Positions 8,606-16,521 of a stretch of DNA of 29,198 bases are shown in pieces; position 1 is the first letter of the stretch; each line of letters begins with the position of its first letter. The stretch is from a virus, in IMG/VR virus record IMGVR_UViG_3300031702_000037, positions 1-29,198 of that record; one strand, 5' to 3'. A program made the position numbers and the translations under genes. The notes beneath the pieces were generated by a model. That model saw nothing but the letters and a program-made list of their open reading frames with translations, was not told the origin of the DNA and made no database searches.

Positions 8606-9517
8606 TTATGCTGGGCGTGTGATCTTAAGGTTAGTACCTTCTGTCGCATCATACAGAGCAACAAAGGACATAGTAATCATACGGCTAGTTGGGCCATCGA
8701 CACCAACATCAGCAGAGTTAATCTTGATCCGTGGGAACAAGAAGGTGTAAGCGTTAGCACCTGTAGGGTCGTCTACAGAAACCTCAAGCTCACTCTCTGT
8801 CTCATTCAAGAAGCGGTCAATCAAGGAAGCATCTTCAAAGTAAGCTGTCAGTGTACCTTCAACTTCTGCACGGCCATACTCAAGGGAAGGTGCGCTATCG
8901 TCACCAATCACAAAGGTAGCTGCGTAAGAATTGTTCAGTGTGAAGTCAAGGCCAGTTACAATAGCTACAGCAGAGGAGCTACCTACGTTACCGATAGCAA
9001 GATCACCTGAGTAAGCATCGAAGGGTGCAGAACCAGAGGCAGCATCCTGTGTCTTCTCAGTTGCACTCATGGACATGTCTTTACCTACCATACCAAAGGT
9101 TGTCACAACCATCTGGTTAGGGGCAAGTGAAACTCCCATAGTGGAAACTGTAAGACCTGTGAACAAACGAGCTTGGTCAATGTCAGCAGCATAGTCTTCT
9201 ACTGAGAAGAACTTAGGCGTAACACCAACTTTTAGTACGTTAGTTGCCCATGTGTTAAGCATAGCTGATTCTAGGAAGGTGTCGTAGTCAGCGTCACGAA
9301 GGTCAGTAACGATGTCACCACCTACTTGGCGGTTGCCTTGACGATCAACACGGGTCATACGGTCAGCTTGGATGTCGTTACCAGCAACACGGTCTTTGGT
9401 TAGGTTCAAAGAGTGTGTGGTGAATGGAAGGTTAGTGAAGTTACCAGCTGGTGTTGTACCAAACGTAGATTCTACGATGAACGACAGACTGGAGCGTGAG
9501 CCTTGTGCGAAAGCCAT
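8606..9517 (-). CDS. major tail tube protein
   Basis: 303 residues, beginning MAFAQGSRSSLSFIVESTFG. Early on there is HSLNLTKDRVAGNDIQADRM and then GGDIVTDLRDADYDTFLESA. The C-terminal part reads MITMSFVALYDATEGTNLKI. This pattern (an 'ES-x-F-G-T-P' N-terminus, 'D-R-x-G-G-D' segment, a final 'T-x-S-F' strand) fits phage tail tube proteins of the Phage_tube_2 kind. It forms the hexameric tail tube through which DNA passes. Gene order (tail terminator, tube, chaperones, tape measure) supports the call. ATG at 9517 follows GGAGAAAACAAC, a strong ribosome site, in keeping with a very abundant protein. Confidence 0.85.
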   Translation of the reverse strand: MAFAQGSRSSLSFIVESTFGTTPAGNFTNLPFTTHSLNLTKDRVAGNDIQADRMTRVDRQGNRQVGGDIVTDLRDADYDTFLESAMLNTWATNVLKVGVTPKFFSVEDYAADIDQARLFTGLTVSTMGVSLAPNQMVVTTFGMVGKDMSMSATEKTQDAASGSAPFDAYSGDLAIGNVGSSSAVAIVTGLDFTLNNSYAATFVIGDDSAPSLEYGRAEVEGTLTAYFEDASLIDRFLNETESELEVSVDDPTGANAYTFLFPRIKINSADVGVDGPTSRMITMSFVALYDATEGTNLKITRPA

Positions 9518-9538
9518 GTTGTTTTCTCCTGTGGGAAA

Positions 9539-9961
9539 TTATTTGTAGATGTACCAGCCGATATTTATCGGAACAAAGTACCAAGGGCTATCTATAATAC
9601 CTTGCTGTCTTTCAGCGTAGTCAATAGACACTTTGATTGTTTCTGCATCACCATTCGTGAAGGAGATGTCAGTGGTTGCTGCGAAGGCGTCTATTACTTT
9701 GTTTGAATAGTCGTCTGCGGTAGCTGGACCTTTACCTTCGGGGGTGAAGACGGTTACAGCGAAAATACCTTGGTATCTTAACTGAGGGTTTAATCCTCTT
9801 ACAGCAGGTCTAGTTACTGTGGGGAGGTACTGAACCTTAAGAAAGCTGGTGCCTGTTGTCGGCTCAAAAGCTACATTCTCATAGGCTATTGAGGGAAGAC
9901 CTGATGTTGCAGCCAAGTGGCTCTCAAGTGCAGCCCGAATATCATTTTGAATACTAGCCAT
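9539..9961 (-). CDS. tail terminator protein (DUF4128-like)
   Basis: 140 residues, beginning MASIQNDIRAALESHLAATS, with SYENVAF-like 'IAYENVAFEPTTGTSFLKVQ' and then LRYQGIFAVTVFTPEGKGPA. The order of an N-terminal helix, 'Y-E-N-x-x-F-x-P', then 'Q-G-x-F-x-V-x-V-F-x-P-x-G-x-G' is typical of the DUF4128/tail terminator type (lambda gpU-like fold). It would cap the tail tube and form the surface that joins the neck. It overlaps the previous neck gene by 8 bases and precedes the tube gene, as expected. Confidence 0.75.
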   Translation of the reverse strand: MASIQNDIRAALESHLAATSGLPSIAYENVAFEPTTGTSFLKVQYLPTVTRPAVRGLNPQLRYQGIFAVTVFTPEGKGPATADDYSNKVIDAFAATTDISFTNGDAETIKVSIDYAERQQGIIDSPWYFVPINIGWYIYK

Positions 9962-10367
9962 AAATATTACCTATCTGTGCAAACACTTTGTAGCCTGATC
10001 TTCTCCAAGAAGGACCACCGTTCTCTACATCAAGAGCGTGAGGAGAACCATTCCGCAGTGTAATGCTTGTGGTGTTTCTTAAGTCGGTTATCTTGTTTAG
10101 ATCAGATAGAAGGTTTGATATACCCTCTTGTCTCATAGAACCTACGTTTTGTCCTTTTGGTTTATTGTCAGAGGACTTACCTCTTGGACGACCAGACCCT
10201 ACAGAGAACGAAAAGGAAGTTACATAGGCACCAGTATCAACAGGCGAAAGGTTTACAGCGGTCTTAGCTATTCTCTCTAGCTTGTCTCTAATCGCATCTT
10301 CTATGGAAAGCTCTAAACTGTCTATCTTGTTTTGGTAGGATGGGTTAACCTTAACCAAGGACTTCAT
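9954..10367 (-). CDS. neck / tail completion protein, HK97 gp10-like
   Basis: 137 residues. The helical N-terminus (DAIRDKLERIAKTAVNLSP) is followed by SPVDTGAYVTSFSFSVGS, the 'P-x-D-T-G-x-x-x-x-S' motif that marks HK97 gp10-like and Z-like minor head-tail proteins. Further on, SITLRNGSPHALDVENGG fits the 'N-x-x-x-Y/H-A-x-x-x-E-x-G' segment of that family. It acts at the head-tail junction, before tail attachment. It overlaps the tail terminator gene by 8 bases and ends 3 bases after the head-tail stopper gene. Confidence 0.7.
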   Translation of the reverse strand: MKSLVKVNPSYQNKIDSLELSIEDAIRDKLERIAKTAVNLSPVDTGAYVTSFSFSVGSGRPRGKSSDNKPKGQNVGSMRQEGISNLLSDLNKITDLRNTTSITLRNGSPHALDVENGGPSWRRSGYKVFAQIGNIYG

Positions 10368-10370
10368 GGG

Positions 10371-10730
10371 TTATTCTCCCACGTCACAGATGTAACCTAT
10401 AGCAGTACCATTGGAGAATATTGAGATAACAGAAGTAATCTTTACTGTGTCCCCACTCCCAATGATAAGATCGTCAAAGTCAGGAATAGCAGATAAACCT
10501 AATGCTGATATAACACACTTACGAGTGCCACGTACAATCTCATCATTACCAGCAGGAACACCTACGTTATAATTATAGAGATAGGCTGTTACTGAGTAGT
10601 CTGTTGTAGCTGAGTTATCTACAGCACCTGTAGCTGGGTTATATGCCCCAGCAGTAGTAACCTTACGTAGAGTTAGGGTCTCACCAAAGTCTCTAATTAG
10701 GTTAAGTAGGTCAAAGGAGCGAAACGACAT
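10371..10730 (-). CDS. probable head-tail stopper / joining protein
   Basis: 119 residues, beginning MSFRSFDLLNLIRDFGETLT and then LRKVTTAGAYNPATGAV, then a beta-rich remainder (GTRKCVISALGLSAIPDFDD, GSGDTVKITSVISIF). A short beta-barrel protein with an 'x-Y-x-P-x-T-G' loop between the adaptor and gp10-like genes is the position and look of head-tail stoppers (SPP1 gp16-like). It would close the portal channel until tail joining. The family match is by pattern and context only. Confidence 0.6.
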   Translation of the reverse strand: MSFRSFDLLNLIRDFGETLTLRKVTTAGAYNPATGAVDNSATTDYSVTAYLYNYNVGVPAGNDEIVRGTRKCVISALGLSAIPDFDDLIIGSGDTVKITSVISIFSNGTAIGYICDVGE

Positions 10731-10740
10731 ATCTTACTCC

Positions 10741-11196
10741 TTATTCATACTCTGGTGTTTGATAACTAGGAGGGTTCTTAAAGCGATCTCTACGGAAGGA
10801 ACCTTCGATACGGTTTGTATTAGCCCGTACAGCCTCTATGCCGCTCTTAGTGATACCTCCAGCTAAGACACCTACCGAAGCACCTGCTGTCTTGCCTTGG
10901 TACTCTAAGCTGTCTGCTAGGGTCTTATACTGCTTGGCTAAGTCGGAGTAGTCAGCACTTAAGGCACCACTAAGCTGCGTAGTAACTTGTCGGGAGTATT
11001 TAGAGGCAATAGTACGAGCAATCCAAGCACCAGAGTAGTAAACATTGTCACCATTCTGTGATAGAGAGAACGTAATCTCTTCGTTCTGAGCTTGTTGGTC
11101 GAGGGTTTCAGTATCACCAACCAAGAGCCGAACTGTGTTGAGACGACCAGAGGCCGTGTTAGTATCTAAATCTGTAGGATCATAAGACCAACTCAT
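10741..11196 (-). CDS. head-tail adaptor protein
   Basis: 151 residues from ATG at 11196, which has GGAG at good spacing. A longer in-frame ATG 25 codons upstream overlaps the previous gene and is unlikely. The product starts MSWSYDPTDLDTNTASGRLN and continues with VRLLVGDTETLDQQAQNEEI, then WIARTIASKYSRQVTTQLSG. This layout, with the 'R-x-x-V-R-x-L-x-G-D' box and 'D-Q-x-x-x-(D/N)-E-E-I', is one I know as the head-tail adaptor that follows the capsid block in many marine siphophages. It is helical and would sit under the portal as a ring. Confidence 0.75.
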   Translation of the reverse strand: MSWSYDPTDLDTNTASGRLNTVRLLVGDTETLDQQAQNEEITFSLSQNGDNVYYSGAWIARTIASKYSRQVTTQLSGALSADYSDLAKQYKTLADSLEYQGKTAGASVGVLAGGITKSGIEAVRANTNRIEGSFRRDRFKNPPSYQTPEYE

Positions 11197-11219
11197 AGCC
11201 GTCTCCACTGTTGTTTTAA

Positions 11220-11645
11220 TTAGTCGGTGAGAATACCATCTCGGATTGTGTAGAAGTCTTCCATCACCCAACTGTTAGCGTTGAGGAACCGACGAATAAG
11301 ACCTCGTTGCTTATCGTCAATCTTTGACTTCTTACACTTCTTACTCTCAAACTCATTCTTGCTTGAGGTACGTGATTTAACTTCTGCGTTTAGAAGATTA
11401 ACAAGGGTCTCTAACTGACTTGCAGCTAGTTCTGACAATCTGTCGCCAACCTTGTTCTGTATTTCTAATTCTGTGTTGTGGTGTAAATAACCAGTGGCGT
11501 AAAGTGTAGCAACCTTATCTTGCTGCATACCCCGCTCTAACCAGTTAAAGTGATCTCCACGTTTCCAGTTAGTGTTATCAGCAGAAACTGGTAGTTTAAC
11601 GAATACAGGCCAATCGACCTGCCAACCCAAGTGTGATGGGTGCAT
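11220..11645 (-). CDS. unknown protein of the head-neck block
   Basis: 141 residues from the ATG at 11645, chosen over one four codons upstream because GGAG lies six bases before it. It begins MHPSHLGWQVDWPVFVKLPV, holds the aromatic string WKRGDHFNWLERGMQQ, and has a very basic middle (SRTSSKNEFESKKCKKSKID), then a helical end with SWVMEDFYTIRDGI. No membrane segment or known motif is seen. Proteins of this size and Trp-rich start occur between major capsid and adaptor genes in related-looking phages, so a minor head or assembly role is possible. I do not recognise the family. Confidence 0.6.
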   Translation of the reverse strand: MHPSHLGWQVDWPVFVKLPVSADNTNWKRGDHFNWLERGMQQDKVATLYATGYLHHNTELEIQNKVGDRLSELAASQLETLVNLLNAEVKSRTSSKNEFESKKCKKSKIDDKQRGLIRRFLNANSWVMEDFYTIRDGILTD

Positions 11646-11693
11646 AGGACTCTCCATTATATGAATACTGTTATGTTCTTTTATTGGTTGGGT

Positions 11694-11721
11694 GGAACCC
11701 CAAGACTAATCTCAGGGTTCC
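11694..11721 (-). terminator. stem-loop downstream of the major capsid gene
   Basis: GGAACCC at 11694-11700 pairs with GGGTTCC at 11715-11721 (7-bp stem, 14-base loop), 18 bases past the capsid stop codon. No U run follows on the minus strand, so it is a poor intrinsic terminator. It may shield the capsid mRNA 3' end. A second dyad, TCGCTTAAGCGA at 11735-11746, is a perfect 12-bp palindrome that overlaps the capsid stop codon. Confidence 0.4.
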
Positions 11722-11738
11722 CCTTTAGTTTAAGTCGC

Positions 11739-12719
11739 TTAAGCGATTACGTCTTCAAAGAAGTAACCCAAGTCAGCACCGACGACTTTCATGTCGTATG
11801 CCATTTTAACTTGGATATGCTCTGCAACTTGCTGGCGCTTCAAAGCATCGTCAGAGAATGACTCTACTGTGATGCCCAAGTTGTTTACGCTTGGAATGTT
11901 GTTCCATGCGAATGTCAAGCCAGCCGCTGGTGTCATAAGACCAGCAGTGCTTGGTGTGTGTACCAACAAAGCGTTCTTACCACCGATAAAGGCGTTAGCT
12001 TCTGCTAGACCTTCTACAGCACCGTTCTTGACAGCTTCCATGACGTAGAGGTTTTCTACTTCAAAGATTTCAGCCAATTTAGCATCTGTAATCAAAGCTG
12101 TGTTTGTTACAGTTGCGCCACCGTTCAAACGTGCAAGGATGTCTGGGTGGTTAATCAGAACGTCACGAACTTCTTTACCAATAACCATTGTGTTTGGCTT
12201 GAAGCCACCTGATTTAAGTTGCATGGTGCGACGACCAGCAGTTACATCAGAGATTGGTGTTGAGTTTGTGTAGTCTGACCACAAGTTTGCTGGAGTTACG
12301 TCTGTAGTCCATACACCTGCTGAGAAGAATGAGGAAGCGAACTGCTCTTCACGCTCAATCAAGACACGGTTGATAAGTGTTTGCGCACCTGCTGCACGAA
12401 CTTCCAACATAGCATCTTCGTTAGCAAGAGTTTGCTCATCGAAGTCCATGCCGATGCCATATACGTCAGCATAGTAAGCAGCGTTGGAGATTGCCATGCC
12501 AATGCGGTTAACTTCTGTACGTGGCGCTAGTTTCTTAACGTCACCAGAGCGGTTCATGTTCGCACGGTCATAGAGGTAGTATTTGTCAGACTGACGCTGT
12601 ACACCAACAACTGGGAATACTTTATCAGCAACAAAGTTTGTTTGCTCTTGTACATAGGCCAGTGTCAAGTTTGACAACGGTTGGTCAATATGTACTGCGG
12701 ATGGGGTCAATAGTGGCAT
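11739..12719 (-). CDS. major capsid protein
   Basis: 326 residues, beginning MPLLTPSAVHIDQPLSNLTL. The N-terminal part reads FPVVGVQRQSDKYYLYD and then NRSGDVKKLAPRTEVNRIGM. The middle includes PNTMVIGKEVRDVLINHPDI and ends with GADLGYFFEDVIA. The 'V-F-P-x-V-x-V-x-x-x-x-x-x-Y-x-x-Y-D' start and the 'PN-T-M-V-I-G-x-x-V-x-x-x-L-x-x-H-P' segment are the usual marks of HK97-fold capsid proteins in this phage group. The order scaffold, decoration, capsid also fits. No separate maturation peptide is obvious, in keeping with a separate scaffold gene. Confidence 0.9.
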   Translation of the reverse strand: MPLLTPSAVHIDQPLSNLTLAYVQEQTNFVADKVFPVVGVQRQSDKYYLYDRANMNRSGDVKKLAPRTEVNRIGMAISNAAYYADVYGIGMDFDEQTLANEDAMLEVRAAGAQTLINRVLIEREEQFASSFFSAGVWTTDVTPANLWSDYTNSTPISDVTAGRRTMQLKSGGFKPNTMVIGKEVRDVLINHPDILARLNGGATVTNTALITDAKLAEIFEVENLYVMEAVKNGAVEGLAEANAFIGGKNALLVHTPSTAGLMTPAAGLTFAWNNIPSVNNLGITVESFSDDALKRQQVAEHIQVKMAYDMKVVGADLGYFFEDVIA

Positions 12720-12743
12720 TATGTTATTCCTTTAATGCTTAGA

Positions 12744-13115
12744 TTAGGCTGCTACGTTGCCGCCTTGAATCATTTCGATTTCGATGATCTGACCATCTAC
12801 ACCAGCTTCACGAGCATAGCCTAGTACGACATCACCAGTTGCAGCAGTCAAAGCAGTACCATCAGCACCAGTTTGTACTTGAGCGCCAGCTGCGATTGTG
12901 CCGCCAGCTTCTACCATTACGGAGCCAGATACACATACAGTGACAGCAGCCTCAGCAGCAGCGCCCACTAGGCATACGCCCATAGCGTTTTCACCAGCAG
13001 AGTCAGCAAGATCAACCTTACCGTCTGATTCTAGTGTTACGAATTTGAATTGTGCTGCGGATAGGTCTTCCCCAGCAATGAAGGTACGGTTGTCGCGTGA
13101 TTGCATTACAGCCAT
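12744..13115 (-). CDS. capsid decoration protein (DUF2190-like)
   Basis: 123 residues rich in Ala, Gly and Val. It begins MAVMQSRDNRTFIAGEDLSA, has QFKFVTLESDGKVDLADSAG, then AMGVCLVGAAAEAAVTVCVS, and ends with a small barrel-like section (GDVVLGYAREAGVDGQIIEI). The 'A-x-x-x-G-V-x-x-x-G-A-x-x-G-x-x-V-x-V' pattern is typical of DUF2190-type head decoration proteins that trimerise on the capsid surface. It lies between scaffold and capsid genes, with 2 bases from the scaffold gene. Confidence 0.8.
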   Translation of the reverse strand: MAVMQSRDNRTFIAGEDLSAAQFKFVTLESDGKVDLADSAGENAMGVCLVGAAAEAAVTVCVSGSVMVEAGGTIAAGAQVQTGADGTALTAATGDVVLGYAREAGVDGQIIEIEMIQGGNVAA

Positions 13116-13117
13116 GA

Positions 13118-13951
13118 TTATTCCCCTTTATAGGATTTATTGATGAGTGCCTTACCAGCATCTGTCTTAGCGACAGCAGCGTAAGCCTTGGCAAATTCAC
13201 TCTTTTTCAGTTGGTTGTCGTCCATGTAGGACTTTACGAGAGCATCCAGTTTGTCGGCAGAGGTAGCGAACTCGCCGTCTACATCAGACTTACCAAATTC
13301 TTGCATAGAGGCTTCAAAAGCTGCGTCAGCGGCCTTAAGAGCTTCCATAATTGCTTCATCCTCGGAGAACTTAGCTACGAGGGATTTAGCTACATCAGTT
13401 GCAAAGTGTGGGAGAGTATCACCAGCACGTTTAGTCAACTCAATGTCAGCTTTTTCGATTTCATGTTCACGCTTGGCTACATCAGCAGCTTCAAGTGCTT
13501 TAAGAACTGGGGCTGGGATGTCGGACTTAACGACCATCTCGCCTTCAACTTCCATCATCTCAACTTCAGCTTTCTTTTCGATAGCGTCAGCTTTAATAAC
13601 GTAACCAGCTTCGATGATACCTTTGCGGAGAGTTTCGTTCTCAGCAGAGACACGATCAAAGTCAGCTTTAAGTGTTTCTACATCAAACTCAGGTTCAGCT
13701 TTTTCAGCAACTTCTTCAGAAGCCTCTTCAGCCTTTTCCATGTCCATGTCGAGAGCTTTCATAGCTTCAGTACGGCCACAGCCTTTGTCGTCCATGTACG
13801 CCTTTACTTTGGCTTCCATTTCTTCAGTCATTTTAGTGATTTCCTCTTCGGAATTGTCACGCTTAAAGAGACTAACCATTGCCTGAGCATTGGCTGGACG
13901 ATCCACGAGGGAAAGTTCTTCAAGGTGCAAGTTTTTTAGGAGATTAGGCAA
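13118..13951 (-). CDS. scaffold protein
   Basis: 277 residues, very acidic and lysine-rich and predicted almost wholly helical (for example EEMEAKVKAYMDDKGCGRTE, EEASEEVAEKAEPEF). This is the composition expected of a scaffold that fills the prohead and is then removed by the protease encoded just upstream. The first 33 residues are different: NLHLEELSLVDRPANAQAMV resembles the motif that usually ends XkdF-like prohead proteases. Here it starts the scaffold. The gene follows the protease with a 2-base gap. Confidence 0.75.
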   Translation of the reverse strand: MPNLLKNLHLEELSLVDRPANAQAMVSLFKRDNSEEEITKMTEEMEAKVKAYMDDKGCGRTEAMKALDMDMEKAEEASEEVAEKAEPEFDVETLKADFDRVSAENETLRKGIIEAGYVIKADAIEKKAEVEMMEVEGEMVVKSDIPAPVLKALEAADVAKREHEIEKADIELTKRAGDTLPHFATDVAKSLVAKFSEDEAIMEALKAADAAFEASMQEFGKSDVDGEFATSADKLDALVKSYMDDNQLKKSEFAKAYAAVAKTDAGKALINKSYKGE

Positions 13952-13953
13952 TG

Positions 13954-14874
13954 TTAGATTTCCTCCTTGATAGCACGTCCACCTATAGAGAACGCAGCGA
14001 GTTCACCAGATTTGACCATATCCCAGACGCTATCGTCGAATACTTTATAAGCAACGACCCATCCTTCACGATCAGATTGGATTCCTAGAGCTTCACCAAT
14101 TTCTTTAGTGATCGGGAGGGAGTGTACTACTACACCAACTTGCTCTCCCGTGTGCATGGCCTTGCCAACCCGCACATGCTCCATAAATTCATTAACAGCC
14201 TTCACAAGTGTGTCAGCTTCGATAACATCACCTTGGCGGTCTACTACAGCTTCACCCTTTTCGGTTACTACTGATGCCCAGCCGTAGACTAGACGCTGTT
14301 CGTCGTCAGTCTTAAGGATTTTACCTTCAATGTTCTTTGTCATTTCACTCACCGATGTGTTTGTTTCCCACATACGACAGGACCAATACCCAGCCGTTGT
14401 CTTATCTTTCTTGGTGTCACATGAGTGTCGTGAGCGGAAGTTAGCACGAGCCTTAGGGTCATCCCTACGGATTTCCATATTAGGATCACCAAAAGCTACT
14501 CGTTTAACCCTGTCACCGTCTTGTACGAAGACTTCAAACTTCTTAGTGCCACCCTTGACACGTCTAGGCTTGTTCAGAGTTACTTTTTCACCTTGATAGT
14601 CAGCTTTAGCGAAGTCAGTCTTTAGTATCTCTTGTACGATAGCTCTGAGAGCCTCTATGCGGTCCACTGAGGGCGTCTCAGGCTCTTCTACTGCCTCACC
14701 CTGCTCGTAGTAGGCTAGGTAAGCCTCATGGCTTGCTGCTGGCATAAACACAGCCTGACCATTGTAGTCAGATACGTGAGTTACGCCATCAAGACCCAAG
14801 TCCATGCTGCGAGAGATTGCCTCTGCTTCGGTTGTGAAGACATCATTGGCATATTGAGCTTTGAGAATGTTCAT
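13954..14874 (-). CDS. XkdF-like prohead protease with extra central domain
   Basis: 306 residues in three parts. Residues 1-90 are helical and of unknown role. Residues about 95-170 form a compact domain, KPRRVKGGTKKFEVFV then FGDPNMEIRRDDPKARANFR and SRHSCDTKKDKTTAGYWSCR, which I know as a common phage structural-protein module with conserved Arg, His, Cys and Trp. Residues about 180-306 look like the XkdF-type protease: YGWASVVTEKGEAVVDRQGD, then AMHTGEQVGVVVHSLPI and ELAAFSIGGRAI. His241 or His251 and Ser296 are candidates for catalytic residues. It would cleave the scaffold during capsid maturation. The order protease, scaffold, decoration, capsid is standard. Confidence 0.75.
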   Translation of the reverse strand: MNILKAQYANDVFTTEAEAISRSMDLGLDGVTHVSDYNGQAVFMPAASHEAYLAYYEQGEAVEEPETPSVDRIEALRAIVQEILKTDFAKADYQGEKVTLNKPRRVKGGTKKFEVFVQDGDRVKRVAFGDPNMEIRRDDPKARANFRSRHSCDTKKDKTTAGYWSCRMWETNTSVSEMTKNIEGKILKTDDEQRLVYGWASVVTEKGEAVVDRQGDVIEADTLVKAVNEFMEHVRVGKAMHTGEQVGVVVHSLPITKEIGEALGIQSDREGWVVAYKVFDDSVWDMVKSGELAAFSIGGRAIKEEI

Positions 14875-14883
14875 TGTAATACC

Positions 14884-16509
14884 TTAAGAGTCATTTTTAA
14901 TAAGAACGCCTTGGAATGAGGCACCGATTGCTGTATTAGTAGTGTTTGTGGATACCCTACACTCTATGTCAGTTCTTTCAGCGAAAGGCTGTGGATACTC
15001 AAACTTAGTAATTAGCTGGTTGCTTTGAATCACGTTAATGAAACGGGTTCTAAAGACGTTAGTGCCAAAGTCTCTGCTGTGGAAGCTGCAAGTTACAATT
15101 CTGTTTTGTTGCGACACAGCAGCAGTGAAGTTAATGTCGTCTAAATACAAGGTGTGTCCAGCAGGTACTGTATAAGCAGCAATCTGTGTCTGATTACCTT
15201 GGGCTATGGTAGCGTATGTTGTACCGTTAGGTACGCCACCTGACGCTCCAGAAGAGCCAACATAAACTGTGCCACCCGATGTTCCACTAGAACCTGCAAG
15301 AGTTACATAAGCTCTGTAAACACGAAGGTAGGAAAGTTGAGTAGTAACTTGTGTCTGTCCATTAAGCGTAATAGTCTCTTCTATCTCATTGTAGTCTTCA
15401 TCAAGCCCTTGGATAAGAATAGTGTTAGCACCTGTTCCACCGTTTGTGTCATTTGCGCTAGAGCTACTAACAAACATTGTTACTGCGACATCAAGCCAAG
15501 GGTAGTTACCGCCTTGTGACCAGACAGTCTCCTCAGCAGAATCTACATCTGGGTTGTAACCAAACTTGTAGATTGGTGTGTAACCCGTAGTGTGACCTCT
15601 AGCGATAGCCAAGTCTGTATGATCGTATATTCGTCTAGGCCAACCACCAAACATCTGCTGTACCACCTGTTCATATATTACGTTAGGGTCTGTTGCATCT
15701 TCTACATCAGGTCTGCCCGTGAGAATGTTGTCAGCACCAAGATTGTTGTTCTGAGTTATTGGGGTCGGGTTAACCTCTGGTACGCCAGTAAGCGTAGAAT
15801 CTACTGCGATTGACTGAACTTGATCCAGAGTAACTTCTGATATTAAAGGAACACCAGTTATAGTTATTGTGGCATTAAGAACATGTGTCTGAGTTATTGT
15901 AGAGGAAGATATAACAACATCTTCTGTAGATATAGAGACAGAAGATAAATCATGAGACTGTACTGTTGTTGCAGAAGATATTACTACTGGTAAAGCATCT
16001 ATACCTACAGGAGATAAATCATGCGATTGTACTATTGTTGCAGTAGATATTACTACTGGTAAAGCAACTATATCTACAGGAGATAAATCATGCGATTGTA
16101 CTATTGTTGCAGTAGATATTACTACTGGTAAAGCATCTATATCTACAGGAGATAAATCATGAGATTGTACTATTGTTACAGTAGATATTACTGCTGGTAA
16201 AGTCTCTATATCTACAGGAGATAAATCATGCGATTGTACTACTGTTGCAGAAGATATTACTACTGGTAAAGCATCTATACCTACAGGAGATAAATCATGT
16301 GATTGTACTATTGTTGCAGTAGATATTACTGAGGGGGAGGTGTTTATGTTTACAGCAGAAAGGAAAGAAACCTCAGAAAGACCTACGGTAGAAATAGAAG
16401 GTGTTCCAGAGGTAAAAGATACAGACCCTAGAGTGTCTACACCGCCATCGTTAAATAGACCTAGCTTGTTATCAAATAAGCCTACCTGACTATCAAATAC
16501 TCCCGCCAT
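14884..16509 (-). CDS. repeat-containing structural (fibre-like) protein
   Basis: 541 residues. Residues about 60-200 are made of 23-residue tandem repeats with unit PVVISTATIVQSHDLSPV followed by five more residues; more diverged copies continue to about residue 265. The C-terminal 270 residues contain ARGHTTGYTPIYKFGYNPDV, a Ser/Asn/Gly-rich beta part, then GLDEDYNEIEETITLNGQTQ and YTVPAGHTLYLDDINF. This C-terminal part matches a structural protein often found in marine phages, probably a trimeric virion fibre or head-associated fibre. Each repeat would add two strands, so the N-terminal half may be a long beta-stack shaft. The gene lies between portal and protease genes, which points to the head or portal vertex rather than the tail. 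Confidence 0.75.
   Translation of the reverse strand: MAGVFDSQVGLFDNKLGLFNDGGVDTLGSVSFTSGTPSISTVGLSEVSFLSAVNINTSPSVISTATIVQSHDLSPVGIDALPVVISSATVVQSHDLSPVDIETLPAVISTVTIVQSHDLSPVDIDALPVVISTATIVQSHDLSPVDIVALPVVISTATIVQSHDLSPVGIDALPVVISSATTVQSHDLSSVSISTEDVVISSSTITQTHVLNATITITGVPLISEVTLDQVQSIAVDSTLTGVPEVNPTPITQNNNLGADNILTGRPDVEDATDPNVIYEQVVQQMFGGWPRRIYDHTDLAIARGHTTGYTPIYKFGYNPDVDSAEETVWSQGGNYPWLDVAVTMFVSSSSANDTNGGTGANTILIQGLDEDYNEIEETITLNGQTQVTTQLSYLRVYRAYVTLAGSSGTSGGTVYVGSSGASGGVPNGTTYATIAQGNQTQIAAYTVPAGHTLYLDDINFTAAVSQQNRIVTCSFHSRDFGTNVFRTRFINVIQSNQLITKFEYPQPFAERTDIECRVSTNTTNTAIGASFQGVLIKNDS
15944..16357 (-). repeat. six tandem 69-bp repeats inside the fibre-like gene
   Basis: The word GATAAATCATG recurs at 15944, 16013, 16082, 16151, 16220 and 16289, an exact 69-base period. 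Copies differ at only a few bases, most of them in the middle of the unit. Because 69 is 23 codons, gain or loss of units keeps the frame. Such nearly identical DNA repeats are prone to recombination, so the shaft length may vary among relatives. Confidence 0.95.
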
Positions 16510-16521
16510 AACTTACCGCCT

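Noticed and set aside
8543-9010. A 155-codon plus frame opposite the tail tube gene
   Set aside because: Antisense shadow; composition has many Cys and Arg and no motif.
13211-13939. A 242-codon plus frame opposite the scaffold gene
   Set aside because: It is rich in Phe, Ser and His, the antisense shadow of the Lys/Glu/Ala-rich scaffold; no ribosome site and no place in an operon.
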